From the NCBI GenBank assembly GCA_036378535.1, contig DASUWH010000016.1:62001-126000 (forward strand): a DNA stretch of 64,000 nucleotides, read 5' to 3'. A program made the position numbers and the translations under genes. The notes beneath the pieces are model-generated. The model did not search any database and had not been told where the DNA came from. It saw nothing but the letters and a program-made list of their open reading frames with translations. Positions 8,201 through 16,846 of this stretch are shown one piece after another; the first letter of the stretch is position 1; each line of letters starts with the position of its first letter. This DNA comes from Gp1-AA122 sp036378535 (GTDB taxonomy: Bacteria > Acidobacteriota > Terriglobia > Terriglobales > Acidobacteriaceae).

Positions 8201-9973
8201 ATGCTATTTCGTAAATCGCTAATCTCACTCTTTGCAATTTTCCTGTGCCTGCATCTATCTGCAACCGACAAGAAATCAAAAGAAACCAGCGACGCCAACA
8301 AACCCTCTTACGAATTGCCCCAGCCGGCTACCGAAAATCTGGATTACGCCATGTACCAGCGAATACGCGATGAGGGTCTTGGGCACTCTCATGTCATGGA
8401 ATACGCCTCCGCCCTGATGGATGGAATCGGACCGCGCCTGACCGGTTCGCCCAATGTGAAGCGCGCCAATGAATGGACGCGCGATCAGTTCACCGCCATG
8501 GGCTGCAGCAATGCTCACCTCGAGGACTGGGGAGAATTTGGCATAGGGTGGCGGCAACTGAACACCTGGGTCCGCATGACCGCGCCGGATACAGCCATTT
8601 TTATCGCGCAAGCCCTTCCCTGGTCGCCCTCCAGCCACGGTCCGATCAACGGCAGCGCCGCGTGGATGGACGCCAAAGAGGAGAAAGACCTGGATAAATA
8701 CAAAGGCAAGCTCGCGGGCAAAGTCGTTTTTTTTGGCGAAATGCGGGAGGTCAAGCCCTTGGACAAGCCGCTCTTCGAGCGCAAGGACGAGGCTGACTTG
8801 AAGAAAATTGCCGAGTTTCCCCTTCATGAGGAAGATTTCCAGCAGCGGGCGATGGAATTCGTCAAGAAGCTCGAATTTCGGGAAAAAGTAGGACAATTTC
8901 TTGCTGCCGAACACGCGATCGCGGTGGTTATCCCGAGTCGCGATGGCCGCAACGCTGGCGGTTCCGGCGGCACCATTTTCGACGACGGGGGCGCGGGCAT
9001 GGGCTGGTTCACCTATAAACGCGAACATGCCGAAGGCCTGCCGGTGGTCGTCATGGCGGTCGAGAGCTACGGGCGCGTCTACCGCCTGACCAAGGCCAAC
9101 GTGCCCGTGAACATCGAGATGGACGTGGAAACCGAATTCACCGGCGATCACGAGCACGGCTTCGACACCATCGCCGAAATTCCCGGTACCGATCCTAAAC
9201 TCAAGGACGAACTGGTGATGGTAGGTGGACATCTGGACTCATGGGCTTCCGGCACCGGCGCCACCGATGACGGCGCTGGCACGGTAGTGGCCATGGAAGT
9301 CATGCGCATCCTCAATGCCTTAAAGGTTCAGCCGCGGCGCACCATCCGGGTCGGATTATGGACCGGCGAAGAACAGGGCGAATTCGGGTCTTATGGATAC
9401 GTCAAACAGCACTTCGGATACGTGCCGCTCTCGACTGCGCCCGACCAGGTAAAGCTACCGGAATTTCTACGTAAACCTGCTGGACCGGTTCAGCTCAAGT
9501 CCGATCAACAAAAGATTTCCGGCTACTTCAACGTGGATAACGGCAGCGGGAAAATTCGCGGCGTATACCTGCAGGAGAATGCCTCCGTTGCTCCTATTTT
9601 CCAGCAGTGGATTGCGCCCTTACACGACCTGGGAGTCACTACGCTGACGATGAGAGATACCGGTGGGACCGATCACGAGGCGTTTGACTCGGTTGGCGTT
9701 CCCGGTTTCCAGTTCATTCAGGACCAACTCGATTACGCTGCCCGCACCCATCACACCAACATGGATGTTTACGAGCGCCTGCAGCCGGATGACCTGGCCC
9801 AAGCGGCAGTCGTGGAAGCAATCTTCGTGTTCAACACCGCCATGCGCGATCAGATGCTGCCGCGCAAGCCGTTGCCACATCCTGAACTCGAAGAGCAACG
9901 TAAGGCGCCACTCAAGGACCTGATGCCCGGCGCCGCAGCACAGCAGGAGGAGTCCGAAAAAGCGCCCAAGTAG
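8201..9973 (+). CDS. Secreted M28-family zinc peptidase with PA domain
   Basis: A 590-residue exported metallopeptidase. Residues 1-22 form a signal peptide (MLFRKSLISLFAIFLCLHLS). A protease-associated insertion spans about 150-310. The M28 catalytic domain follows with the co-catalytic zinc ligands in VGGHLDSW (H344), GATDDGAG (D357), WTGEEQGEFG (E390/E391), the NVDNGSG segment (D446) and GGTDHEAF (H492). This arrangement is that of aminopeptidase/carboxypeptidase Q-like enzymes acting on peptides in the periplasm or outside. The start is supported by a GAGGAAC element. It stands alone between divergent and unrelated genes. Confidence 0.92.
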   Translation: MLFRKSLISLFAIFLCLHLSATDKKSKETSDANKPSYELPQPATENLDYAMYQRIRDEGLGHSHVMEYASALMDGIGPRLTGSPNVKRANEWTRDQFTAMGCSNAHLEDWGEFGIGWRQLNTWVRMTAPDTAIFIAQALPWSPSSHGPINGSAAWMDAKEEKDLDKYKGKLAGKVVFFGEMREVKPLDKPLFERKDEADLKKIAEFPLHEEDFQQRAMEFVKKLEFREKVGQFLAAEHAIAVVIPSRDGRNAGGSGGTIFDDGGAGMGWFTYKREHAEGLPVVVMAVESYGRVYRLTKANVPVNIEMDVETEFTGDHEHGFDTIAEIPGTDPKLKDELVMVGGHLDSWASGTGATDDGAGTVVAMEVMRILNALKVQPRRTIRVGLWTGEEQGEFGSYGYVKQHFGYVPLSTAPDQVKLPEFLRKPAGPVQLKSDQQKISGYFNVDNGSGKIRGVYLQENASVAPIFQQWIAPLHDLGVTTLTMRDTGGTDHEAFDSVGVPGFQFIQDQLDYAARTHHTNMDVYERLQPDDLAQAAVVEAIFVFNTAMRDQMLPRKPLPHPELEEQRKAPLKDLMPGAAAQQEESEKAPK

Positions 9974-9993
9974 CTTCCAACGGTTTGCGCGCT

Positions 9994-10036
9994 CCGGTGT
10001 CAGGTATGCTGCCAGGTAAGCAGCTCCTGACACCGG
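9994..10036 (+). terminator. Inverted repeat after the M28 peptidase
   Basis: An 11-base perfect stem (CCGGTGTCAGG at 9994-10004 and CCTGACACCGG at 10026-10036) starts 21 bases past the peptidase stop, with a 21-base loop that itself pairs weakly. There is no T-run, so it is either a weak transcript end or an RNA-stabilising hairpin. Confidence 0.4.
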
Positions 10037-10258
10037 TCCTGGCGTCGTGAACGGATGCCGGGGACAAAGCATCGAAAAACTCCCGCCTGCGCTGTAGAGA
10101 CTCTCAGCCGCTTAGAATTATTTGTTCCCGCCTACCCCCCCTCGCTGGATTAATTACCGCAACCGACGTATTGAGCGTCCGGCCCGCCACTGGTCTACTG
10201 CTCAATGGCGGCGGAGGCGATGTACTCCGAAGCACTTTAAACACATAGGGAGACAGCT

Positions 10259-10762
10259 ATGAAGAAATTGCCAGGAATTCTCTTGGTGTTGGTTGCTGCC
10301 GGCGCATTCGCAATCGCGCAGAGTAGCAGTTCCAGCGGCAGCAGCACTGGACAGTCCACCGGCTCGGGCAGCAACGGCAGCATGACGACACAAAGCGGCG
10401 ACACCGGTTCGAACGGCTCGAGCACCGCTTCCCCCTCAGGCCAGAGCTCACAGGATCAAAGCCAGGCCGGTCAGAGCGGCAGCACGAGCAACTCCGGCTC
10501 GACTACTGGGCAGAGCTCCAGCAACAGCTCGGCGACAACCGACAACTCTGGCACGAGCAATAGCAACAGTTCCGCTACCACCGGCAACTCCGGACAGGGC
10601 ACTTCGGGTTCGAGCGGCACCACCACCACGGCCCCGCCCAGCACTAGCACGACTCCAGATTCGAGCAGCGGGAATCCTTCGACCAATCCGCCTAGCACGT
10701 CGGGCGGAAGCACGGGATCCAGCAGCGGTAGCACGAGCGGACAAACGCCTCCCCAGAAATAG
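10259..10762 (+). CDS. Secreted Ser/Gly/Thr-rich low-complexity protein
   Basis: A 167-residue protein with a clear signal peptide (MKKLPGILLVLVAAGAFAIA, cleavage near residue 20) and a mature part made almost wholly of Ser, Gly, Thr, Asn, Gln and Pro. Loosely repeated units resemble SSSGSSTGQSTGSGS and SGTSNSNSSATTGNSG. There is no cysteine and no recognisable domain. The start has a good GGGAGACAGCT site, and a strong terminator follows, so it is a monocistronic gene. It may be a surface or matrix linker-like protein; function unknown. Confidence 0.75.
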   Translation: MKKLPGILLVLVAAGAFAIAQSSSSSGSSTGQSTGSGSNGSMTTQSGDTGSNGSSTASPSGQSSQDQSQAGQSGSTSNSGSTTGQSSSNSSATTDNSGTSNSNSSATTGNSGQGTSGSSGTTTTAPPSTSTTPDSSSGNPSTNPPSTSGGSTGSSSGSTSGQTPPQK

Positions 10763-10789
10763 CCAGGCCTCCGCTATGACCGATACCAG

Positions 10790-10826
10790 ACGCGCCAGCA
10801 AACATGCTGGCGCGTTTTGCTTTTTT
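10790..10826 (+). terminator. Strong intrinsic terminator
   Basis: An 11-base GC-rich stem (ACGCGCCAGCA / TGCTGGCGCGT) with an AACA loop is followed by TTTGCTTTTTT. Outer flanks GATACC and GGTATC (10782-10787 and 10827-10832) could extend the pairing. It lies 28 bases past the stop of the low-complexity secreted protein. Confidence 0.9.
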
Positions 10827-11026
10827 GGTATCAACAAAAACGCCCCGGGCCCAAGGGTGGGCCACGAGGCGTTCAGTGAACAGCCCTCCCCCAGAGCTGC
10901 TCAATCTCAAATTACAATTTCCGCCCAGCCTTGGGAATGGCACCACCTTCCCATGCCCTGGATTTTGTGCAATTCGGTGGACAAATTTTTTGACACACTT
11001 CGGTGGAAAGATTTCTGCAGATCTAA

Positions 11027-11374
11027 TTACGCCGAGCCCGACGTGCTCAATGCTTCGATCGCGGCATGGACATCAGGAAACATCAAAAACAACTGCTCGA
11101 CCTTGGTGATCTCGAACAATTTCAAGACGCGCGGATTGACTCCGGTGAGGACCACGCGGCGTCCCATTTTGTTCAATGAGATATAAGCGCTCACCAGCGA
11201 GCCCAGACCCGCTGAATCAATGTAAGGAACATCGGTGAGATCCAGGAACAGGACTGAAGAATCGTCCCGGCGCATGGCGTTTTGAAAGGGCGACAGATTC
11301 TCCGTGGTTAAAGGACCGCGAAGACGAAGCACCCCGCGCTCCTCGAATTCCACTACCAACTGCTCGGATGACAT
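11027..11374 (-). CDS. STAS-domain anti-sigma factor antagonist (SpoIIAA-like)
   Basis: This 115-residue single-domain STAS protein carries the hallmark LFLDLTDVPYIDSAGLGSLVSAY. The serine in DSAGLG is the residue phosphorylated in SpoIIAA/RsbV by a GHKL kinase. Such proteins release a sigma factor from its anti-sigma partner in a phosphorylation-dependent switch. A possible RsbW-like partner lies at 1.8-2.2 kb but is not linked. The gene is single, divergent from the histidine kinase at 11.8 kb. Confidence 0.9.
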   Translation of the reverse strand: MSSEQLVVEFEERGVLRLRGPLTTENLSPFQNAMRRDDSSVLFLDLTDVPYIDSAGLGSLVSAYISLNKMGRRVVLTGVNPRVLKLFEITKVEQLFLMFPDVHAAIEALSTSGSA

Positions 11375-11771
11375 GTGTTGGATTCTAGGACAGCTTCCCG
11401 CATGCGTAAACCCCGGGGGACGTGCGCGAGCAAACGCTTTGTTATCAATCGGCTGTGCTAAGATCTGATCACTCCCCTCCGATGTCGGTTACCGGGCGAT
11501 GAGTGAGTGCTTTTTGACCGCAACGGTGACATTAAGCAGTGGTGCGCTGAACCCTTCAGTCCCAAGGCTGCCGTTCGTGTTCTGAAAGTGGAACAGAATT
11601 CTCAGCCATGCTGCAAGCCGCCCGACTACTGCTAAGGTAGACACAGAAAGTAGCAGGGCGAAGGATGTTTTTTGTCACGCCAGATGCATTTTGGACTAAG
11701 ATTGCGCTAGTCCGCGCGACACCGGGAATCGTTGTACGACCACAGAATTTTCGCGATCGAGGAAACACGGT
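11375..11771. other. Divergent promoter region between STAS gene and histidine kinase
   Basis: A 397-base gap between two divergent genes, so it should hold both promoters. Short open frames on the minus strand here have no start signal or family resemblance. I see no repeat or palindrome of note. Confidence 0.35.
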
Positions 11772-12914
11772 ATGACGCGCCAAAGACCACATGCCCTCCG
11801 GCATCGTGACTTAATTCCTCTCGCAGTCTTCTCGCAACCCGAACAGTTGGTGGCCGCATTTTTTAACGCCTCCACGGTCGGACTTGGTATCTGCGATGAG
11901 CAATTCCGCTATCAGGCAGTTAACAAAGCTCTGGCTGCAATGAATGGCATTCCCGCCGAGGCTCATCTCGGCAAAACCGTTCGCGATATTCTGGGTGACG
12001 CAGCGGACATGGTTGAACCGCCCATGAAACGTGTCCTCGAAACTGGCCGCCCCGTTTGCAATTTCGAGATCAGTGTCAAACTGCCTACTCGGGTAGAGAC
12101 AGGACACTGGATCGAAAATTATTTCGCCATCAAGGATCCCACCGGCAAAGTAAAACAAGTGGGCGCAATCGTTGTGGAAGTCACCAACCAGAAGAAGCTC
12201 GAGGAATCTCTGCACATCCTGACGCGCAAGCTGTTGCGCGCCCGGGACGAAGAACAACGCCGGCTTGCCCGCGACCTTCACGACTCCATCAATCAGTATC
12301 ACGTCGCCTTGAAAATGAACCTGCTGCGCCTACGCCGGTGCCCGCCGGAATCAACGCAACGGGGTGAACTCCTCGCCCAGAGCATCGAACTGCTCGACCA
12401 GTGCATGGCCGAAACCCGCACTATCTCTTATTTGCTGCATCCCCCGCTGCTCGACGAGATGGGTTTCGCTTCGGCTACGCGCTGGTATATACGGGGTTTC
12501 GCCCAGCGCAGCGGTATCACCATAAATCTGAATCTTCCTGCCGACCTGGAGCGGCTCCCCGCGCCGGTGGAGGTCGCGTTATTCCGCGTCTTGCAGGAGG
12601 CCCTCACGAATGTCCACCGTCATGCTCGCACTTCGCATTTGGATATCGACGTCGAGCGCATGGATGGCGAGATCACGTTGCAGGTGCATGACTACGGGCG
12701 GGGTATTCCGTCCGAGAAATTGCGCCAGTTACAGGAGCGGGAGGAATCCGGCGGTCTGGGTATCGCCAGCATGCACGAGCGAGTCCGCGAACTGGGAGGC
12801 ATGCTGCACCTTCGATCCAGCCGTCAGGGCACCATCATCCGCGTAGAAATTCCTGTAGCTTCGGTCCCCCCTGAAACGGAAGCGCAGGCGGTGGGCACGG
12901 TCGCTTCTGCCTAA
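11772..12914 (+). CDS. PAS-containing NarL-type sensor histidine kinase (HisKA_3)
   Basis: A 380-residue cytosolic kinase without membrane segments. A PAS fold covers about 22-142 (FNASTVGLGICDEQFRYQAVN). The dimerisation/phospho-acceptor helix has ARDLHDSINQYHVALKM with H170 as the likely phosphorylated residue, and the HATPase_c domain ends the protein (HRHARTSHLDIDV, VHDYGRGIP, GGLGIASMHERVRELGG). The H-box type pairs with NarL/FixJ regulators. Its stop overlaps the stop of the convergent NarL-type regulator by 4 bases, so the two are likely partners. The ligand sensed by the PAS domain is unknown. Confidence 0.92.
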   Translation: MTRQRPHALRHRDLIPLAVFSQPEQLVAAFFNASTVGLGICDEQFRYQAVNKALAAMNGIPAEAHLGKTVRDILGDAADMVEPPMKRVLETGRPVCNFEISVKLPTRVETGHWIENYFAIKDPTGKVKQVGAIVVEVTNQKKLEESLHILTRKLLRARDEEQRRLARDLHDSINQYHVALKMNLLRLRRCPPESTQRGELLAQSIELLDQCMAETRTISYLLHPPLLDEMGFASATRWYIRGFAQRSGITINLNLPADLERLPAPVEVALFRVLQEALTNVHRHARTSHLDIDVERMDGEITLQVHDYGRGIPSEKLRQLQEREESGGLGIASMHERVRELGGMLHLRSSRQGTIIRVEIPVASVPPETEAQAVGTVASA

Positions 12915-13552
12915 GCTTCAATAATCTTGTTTCGAATGGCGTGCCGCACCAGATCGCTGAGGGTACGCAGCTGCAGCTTGCGCATGATGCGGGCGCGGTG
13001 ATTCTCAGCCGTCCTCACACTTATGCCCAGGCTAACCGCCACTTCCTTATTGCTCTTACCCTCGGCCAGCAGCTGAATAATCTGTCTTTCGCGGGGACTC
13101 AGGCTTTGAGTAACCGGAAGTCCTGTGCTGTGTCGCGCATACTCCCCGGCAGACTCGGAAATGGCAGGCGTGAAAAATGTTCGGTTGTCCAGCACCGCTT
13201 CGAGCGCGGTAATCAAATCTCGCTCGGCATCTGACTTCAACACGTAGCCGCGCGCGCCCGCTTTCAGCGTTTTTTCGATCAACTCTTCCGTATTGTGCAT
13301 GGTCAAGATGAGAACTCGCGCATGCGGCACCGCCCTGCGGATGAGAGGTGTGGCGTCGAGGCCATTCATTTCCGGCATGCTTAGATCCAAAATGACCACA
13401 TCCGGGCGCAAGCGGGCTGCTTTTTCGACTGCCTCGCGTCCGTTACCCGCCTCGGCGACGACCTTCCAGCCTCGCCGCTCTTCCAGCAAAGCCCGCAGCC
13501 CCTTGCGAATGACTACATGGTCATCTGCCACTATGATGGAGATTGGTTTCAT
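12911..13552 (-). CDS. NarL/FixJ-family response regulator
   Basis: A 213-residue regulator. The receiver domain (1-120) has D10/D11, phospho-acceptor D56 (VVILDLSMPEMNG) and the conserved lysine in GARGYVLKSDAERDL. A LuxR-type helix-turn-helix (about 148-207) has LSPRERQIIQLLAEGKSNKEVAVSLGISVRTAENHRARIMRKL. It converges on a HisKA_3 kinase with overlapping stops, which supports the pairing although they are transcribed separately. Targets unknown. Confidence 0.93.
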   Translation of the reverse strand: MKPISIIVADDHVVIRKGLRALLEERRGWKVVAEAGNGREAVEKAARLRPDVVILDLSMPEMNGLDATPLIRRAVPHARVLILTMHNTEELIEKTLKAGARGYVLKSDAERDLITALEAVLDNRTFFTPAISESAGEYARHSTGLPVTQSLSPRERQIIQLLAEGKSNKEVAVSLGISVRTAENHRARIMRKLQLRTLSDLVRHAIRNKIIEA

Positions 13553-13952
13553 TCCGTCCGTTGCTCAGTTAGCGGTACGGTAACCATTGTGCGTGCGTAT
13601 TTAGCTTACAGGTTAACGAATTGTCAGCTTCCGAAGATATGGGTAGTTTCCACATCTCTGACCAATGCTATTAACCCCCTTCGAACCCTAATCTGACTGC
13701 CGCACGATCGATAGCGCTGCCGTTTACTCTCGACCAAGGACAGCAGGCGTCCTGCACAGCCGCTTTGCAGCCTTCTATAACGATGACCATCTCGCGGGGA
13801 TCGGCCGGATAAACTCCACACACAACCTGGGTGCAACTTGAGCCTGACTTGATCGTATCCAACTAGAGGGGTTACGAGAGTTACGTAGCAATTAACGCGC
13901 CAAAGCCTGCTCTGTTATAATTTCCGAACCTGAGTGTGCGGGCGATTTCTGA
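13553..13952. other. Intergenic region, divergent
   Basis: A 400-base gap between the NarL-type regulator (minus) and a small secreted-protein gene (plus). Short frames on the minus strand (for example near 13.62-13.86 kb) lack start signals. Nothing else stands out. Confidence 0.35.
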
Positions 13953-14297
13953 ATGCAAACGCTAGAATATCCCACAATTGGCGGGCGTAGATGGCAGCGC
14001 GTGCTGATGAGCGTCATTATCTGTTCTTTGATGCTCAGCCTGGCGACTCGTTTTTGCATTGCCACAACCGCGCACGTACATTCCGTAAAATCAATCGAGA
14101 ATCGTTCCATTGAGCCCAAGCGTCAGCACCTCGATGGTGACGCAATCCGGTGGGTCGCGCCTGTTGCCGACCCCGTGTTCCTGCAGCCAGTCGCGCTCTG
14201 CCCGCGAGAAATTACTCCAGAATCGCTGCCGCCAACCCACGTCTTCGACGAAAGTCTTTACAATCGCCCTCCTCCGCCTATCCACGTTCAGCTCTGA
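13953..14297 (+). CDS. Small secreted hypothetical protein
   Basis: A 114-residue protein with a hydrophobic segment at about 18-38 (LMSVIICSLMLSLATRFCIATT) that looks like a signal peptide, then a polar mature part ending in a proline-rich tail (NRPPPPIHVQL). No cysteine pair or catalytic motif is seen. It precedes a damaged RraA/RND locus. A shorter start at the internal ATG at about residue 19 is possible. Function unknown; I call it real on the signal peptide and on protein-like composition only. Confidence 0.5.
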   Translation: MQTLEYPTIGGRRWQRVLMSVIICSLMLSLATRFCIATTAHVHSVKSIENRSIEPKRQHLDGDAIRWVAPVADPVFLQPVALCPREITPESLPPTHVFDESLYNRPPPPIHVQL

Positions 14298-14421
14298 AAC
14301 GCCTGCCATTGTCTTTCTGAGTCCGTGGTAACAGCTCTTTAACGACAACGGCCCAAGATCGCTGGTTTTGGATTGATCCTGGATCAATTCCGAACCGAAC
14401 CAAAACCTCAAGTACATAGGA

Positions 14422-14580
14422 ATGCCCATGCCCCTTGACGCTCTGCTGAGCAAGGAGCAGCTCGATGCTCTTAGGCGTTGCGACACCTGCATGGTTTCGA
14501 ATGCCATCGAGACCTTCGAAGTGCGGCTGCGGAACACGGGATTCGCGGCTCCCGGGGTTCGCTGCATCTTCGAGTACGCA
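14422..14580 (+). pseudogene. RraA-like protein, N-terminal fragment
   Basis: The first about 50 codons (PLDALLSKEQLDALRR, DTCMVSNAIETFEVRL, RNTGFAAPGVRCIF) have the look of the N-terminus of the RraA-like / 4-hydroxy-4-methyl-2-oxoglutarate aldolase family, whose members run to about 220 residues. After RCIF the resemblance ends and the frame stops 15 codons later, at 14619. The rest of the fold, including the metal and substrate site, is missing, so this is a truncated remnant. The break near 14570 is within 2 kb of a second, larger break at 16190. Confidence 0.6.
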
Positions 14581-14740
14581 AGTTCTGCCAGTCGAGCGAT
14601 TTCTCCGTGGAAAAGTTGAGCCAACGTACCAGGGAATTGAGTTAGCCGGAGATTGCTGGCCACATGCCAGAGAAGGCTGGTGTTAGAAATTGCCAAAGGA
14701 ACATACAAACATTCGGTTCAGAAAACGCCGGAAGCTGTCC

Positions 14741-15976
14741 GTGCCTAAGAAATTCTCATTAACGGCGGTGGCTGTTTCTGCAGCCTTGGCCGTCGGTTTG
14801 TCCTCTTGCTCGGGCTCGCGAACGACGAAGGTCGAAGCGGCAGCACAACCGGCCGTGACGGTGGGTGTGACCAAGGTGGTCAAGAAAACTCTCAGCCGGC
14901 ACTTAACTTTGTCGTCGGAGCTGGTTCCCTTCCAGGAGATCGATGTCTACGCGAAGGAGGCAGGGTACGTTCAGAAGCTGAACGTCGATTACGGCTCCCG
15001 GGTCAAACGCGGCCAGGTCATCGCTACGCTGGAGATACCCGAACTCGAAGCGCAGTTGCAAGAAGATCAGGCTGACATAAGAAATGCCTCGAATCAGGTT
15101 CTGCGCGCACAGCATGAACTGGGGCGTTACGAGGCGCAATACAAGGCTCTTCACCTGGAATATACGCGCTTGAACAGTGTCTTTGAGAACCAGCCGGGCA
15201 TTGTCGCGCAACAGGAAGTGGATGACGCGCAAGGAAAGGACCTGGCGGCGTCCTCACAGGTCGACGCGGGTAAGGCCGCCCTGGAAGCGGCCCAGAGCCA
15301 GTTGGCCGCTGCCAAGGCCAAGCTGGTTCATGATCAAACGCTCTACGACTACACAAAAATCGTGGCCCCTTTTTCTGGAGTCGTCACCGAGCGGTATGCC
15401 AACCTGGGCACCCTGGTGCAGGCGGGCACCAACTCGAGTACGCAGGCCATGCCGATCGTCAAATTATCGCAAGACGACTTATTCCGCCTGGTGATCCCAA
15501 TTCCCGAATCCTATGTCCGCTACATCCATGTCGGTGATCCCGTTGACGTGCGCGTGCCGTCTCTTAACCGAACCTTCCCGGGAAAGGTTTCGCGGTTCTC
15601 TGTCGACGTCAGCCAAAACACCCGCACCATGCACACCGAGGTGGATGTTAAGAATCGCGATCGTGTGCTGATCCCTGGCCTCTATGCCGATGCTGATGTC
15701 TCGCTGGAACACCGCGAAGACATTCCGGCAATCCCGCTGCAGGCCATCAACCATGAAGCCGACAAGACCACGGTTTTTGTGGTGAAGCCGAACGGCGAGA
15801 TCGAGGACCGGGCCATCACCCTGGGCTTGCAGACAGCCAGCGATGCGGAGGTCGTTTCCGGTTTAAGTCCGGGTGAACAGATCGTAGTCAGCGATCGCAG
15901 TGGACTCAAGCCCGGCGAGGTAGTCCATGCGCAAGTTGTTCAAGTCATGCAGTACGAGGAAGCTAAGCAGGACTAA
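14741..15976 (+). CDS. RND efflux membrane-fusion (periplasmic adaptor) lipoprotein
   Basis: A 411-residue HlyD/AcrA-type adaptor. The GTG at 14741 gives a lipoprotein signal peptide with lipobox LSSC near residue 23, while longer TTG starts add an unlikely basic leader. Domains in order: beta-barrel/lipoyl halves (about 35-85 and 190-230; VDVYAKEAGYVQKLNVDYGSRV is the lipoyl half-motif region), an alpha-helical hairpin (about 85-190), and a membrane-proximal part. It should link an RND pump to an outer-membrane channel. However, the pump and channel genes just downstream are broken, so this adaptor is probably an orphan now unless it serves another pump. Confidence 0.88.
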   Translation: MPKKFSLTAVAVSAALAVGLSSCSGSRTTKVEAAAQPAVTVGVTKVVKKTLSRHLTLSSELVPFQEIDVYAKEAGYVQKLNVDYGSRVKRGQVIATLEIPELEAQLQEDQADIRNASNQVLRAQHELGRYEAQYKALHLEYTRLNSVFENQPGIVAQQEVDDAQGKDLAASSQVDAGKAALEAAQSQLAAAKAKLVHDQTLYDYTKIVAPFSGVVTERYANLGTLVQAGTNSSTQAMPIVKLSQDDLFRLVIPIPESYVRYIHVGDPVDVRVPSLNRTFPGKVSRFSVDVSQNTRTMHTEVDVKNRDRVLIPGLYADADVSLEHREDIPAIPLQAINHEADKTTVFVVKPNGEIEDRAITLGLQTASDAEVVSGLSPGEQIVVSDRSGLKPGEVVHAQVVQVMQYEEAKQD

Positions 15977-16007
15977 CCGCCGTCAGGGGAAGTTGCAAAG
16001 GAAATAA

Positions 16008-16190
16008 ATGTCAGCTTTTTCCATACGTAATCCGCATTTCATCATTGTCATCTGTCTGGTGCTGGTTGTGATTGGCATTACCAGCCTGGTTCGAATGCCA
16101 GTCGACTTGTTCCCCGCGATCAATCTGCCGGAAGTGGTCGTAGCCACTTTCTATTCCGGAATGCCGCCGCAGGATATCGAGACCAATATC
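16008..16190 (+). pseudogene. RND efflux permease, N-terminal fragment
   Basis: The first 61 codons match the start of an AcrB/HAE1-type RND permease: a first transmembrane helix (FIIVICLVLVVIGITSLVRM), the conserved PVDLFPAINLPEVVV, and SGMPPQDIETNI. Full proteins exceed 1000 residues. After about 16190 the sequence changes abruptly to the middle of a TolC-like gene in a different frame. The start has a good AAAGGA site 32 bases after the adaptor gene, so the original order adaptor-permease-channel is clear. Confidence 0.85.
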
Positions 16191-16705
16191 AATCGGCGCG
16201 AAAATTTCAAACCGCTGAGAGAGATTTTTTGTTTCCCACCATTCGCGCCATGGGAGCAGTCGGCGACACGCCGGCAGGAAATCCAGCTGTGGCCCCGAAC
16301 CCAAGTGCGTTGAACAACACCTACGGGACGGTGGGCGCAAACATTGATATTCCGCTTTTTAATGGTTTCCTCTACACGTCCCGGGCACGTGAGGCTAGCT
16401 TCCGCGCTCAGGCAACACAAGAGCGATTGCGGGACATGCGGAACCTGATCTCGCGCGACGTGCGCACCAGCTGGCTGAATGCCAACACGGCTTATCAGCG
16501 GCTCTCTGTCAGCCAGCAATTAGTACAACAGGCGGATCTCGCCCTCAATCTCGCTCAGTCTCGCTACAAGCTAGGACTTGGTTCCATTGTCGAATTAAGC
16601 CAGGCGCAGCTCCAGCAGACCCGGGCGCAGATCAGTTACGCGCAAGCCGGGTATGATTACCGGCTCAGTCTGGCCGTCGTGCGCTACGAAACCACAGGAA
16701 TCTAG
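16191..16705 (+). pseudogene. TolC-family outer-membrane channel, C-terminal fragment
   Basis: From about 16193 the frame reads RKFQTAERDFLFPTIRAMGA and continues through about 165 residues of a TolC-like protein, including VGANIDIPLFNGFLY and the helical segment SRYKLGLGSIVELSQAQLQQ, to a stop at 16703-16705. This is the second half of a protein normally about 430-480 residues long. It has no start of its own and is directly fused to the RND permease fragment. A frame can be opened at a TTG at 16229, but that is not a credible gene start. Confidence 0.82.
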
Positions 16706-16778
16706 ATCCTCGAAACTGATGCTGATGCCGGTGCCTCGAATCTACTTCCGGCTGAATTTGCCAGCTTCCTGGAAAACA

Positions 16779-16819
16779 CAAAAAAGCTGTGCCGGATGAA
16801 TGATCGTCTCCGGCACAGC
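16779..16819 (-). terminator. Intrinsic terminator for the minus-strand secreted protein
   Basis: Read on the minus strand, an 11-base stem (GCTGTGCCGGA / TCCGGCACAGC, 16786-16796 and 16809-16819) with a 12-base loop is followed by TTTTTT. It starts 28 bases past the stop of the gene ending at 16847. Confidence 0.88.
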
Positions 16820-16846
16820 GAATGCTAACTACCTGTTCGCGACCTG

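Noticed and set aside
8276..9232. Open frame of 318 codons on the minus strand
   Set aside because: It is antisense to the M28 peptidase and has no recognisable pattern.
14091..14708. Open frame of 205 codons on the minus strand
   Set aside because: It has no ribosome site, no domain and uneven composition, and it crosses the RraA-like remnant and the small secreted-protein gene on the other strand.
16229..16705. TolC-like frame as a complete gene from a TTG
   Set aside because: The protein lacks a signal peptide and the first half of the fold, and the resemblance continues upstream of the TTG to the junction at 16190.
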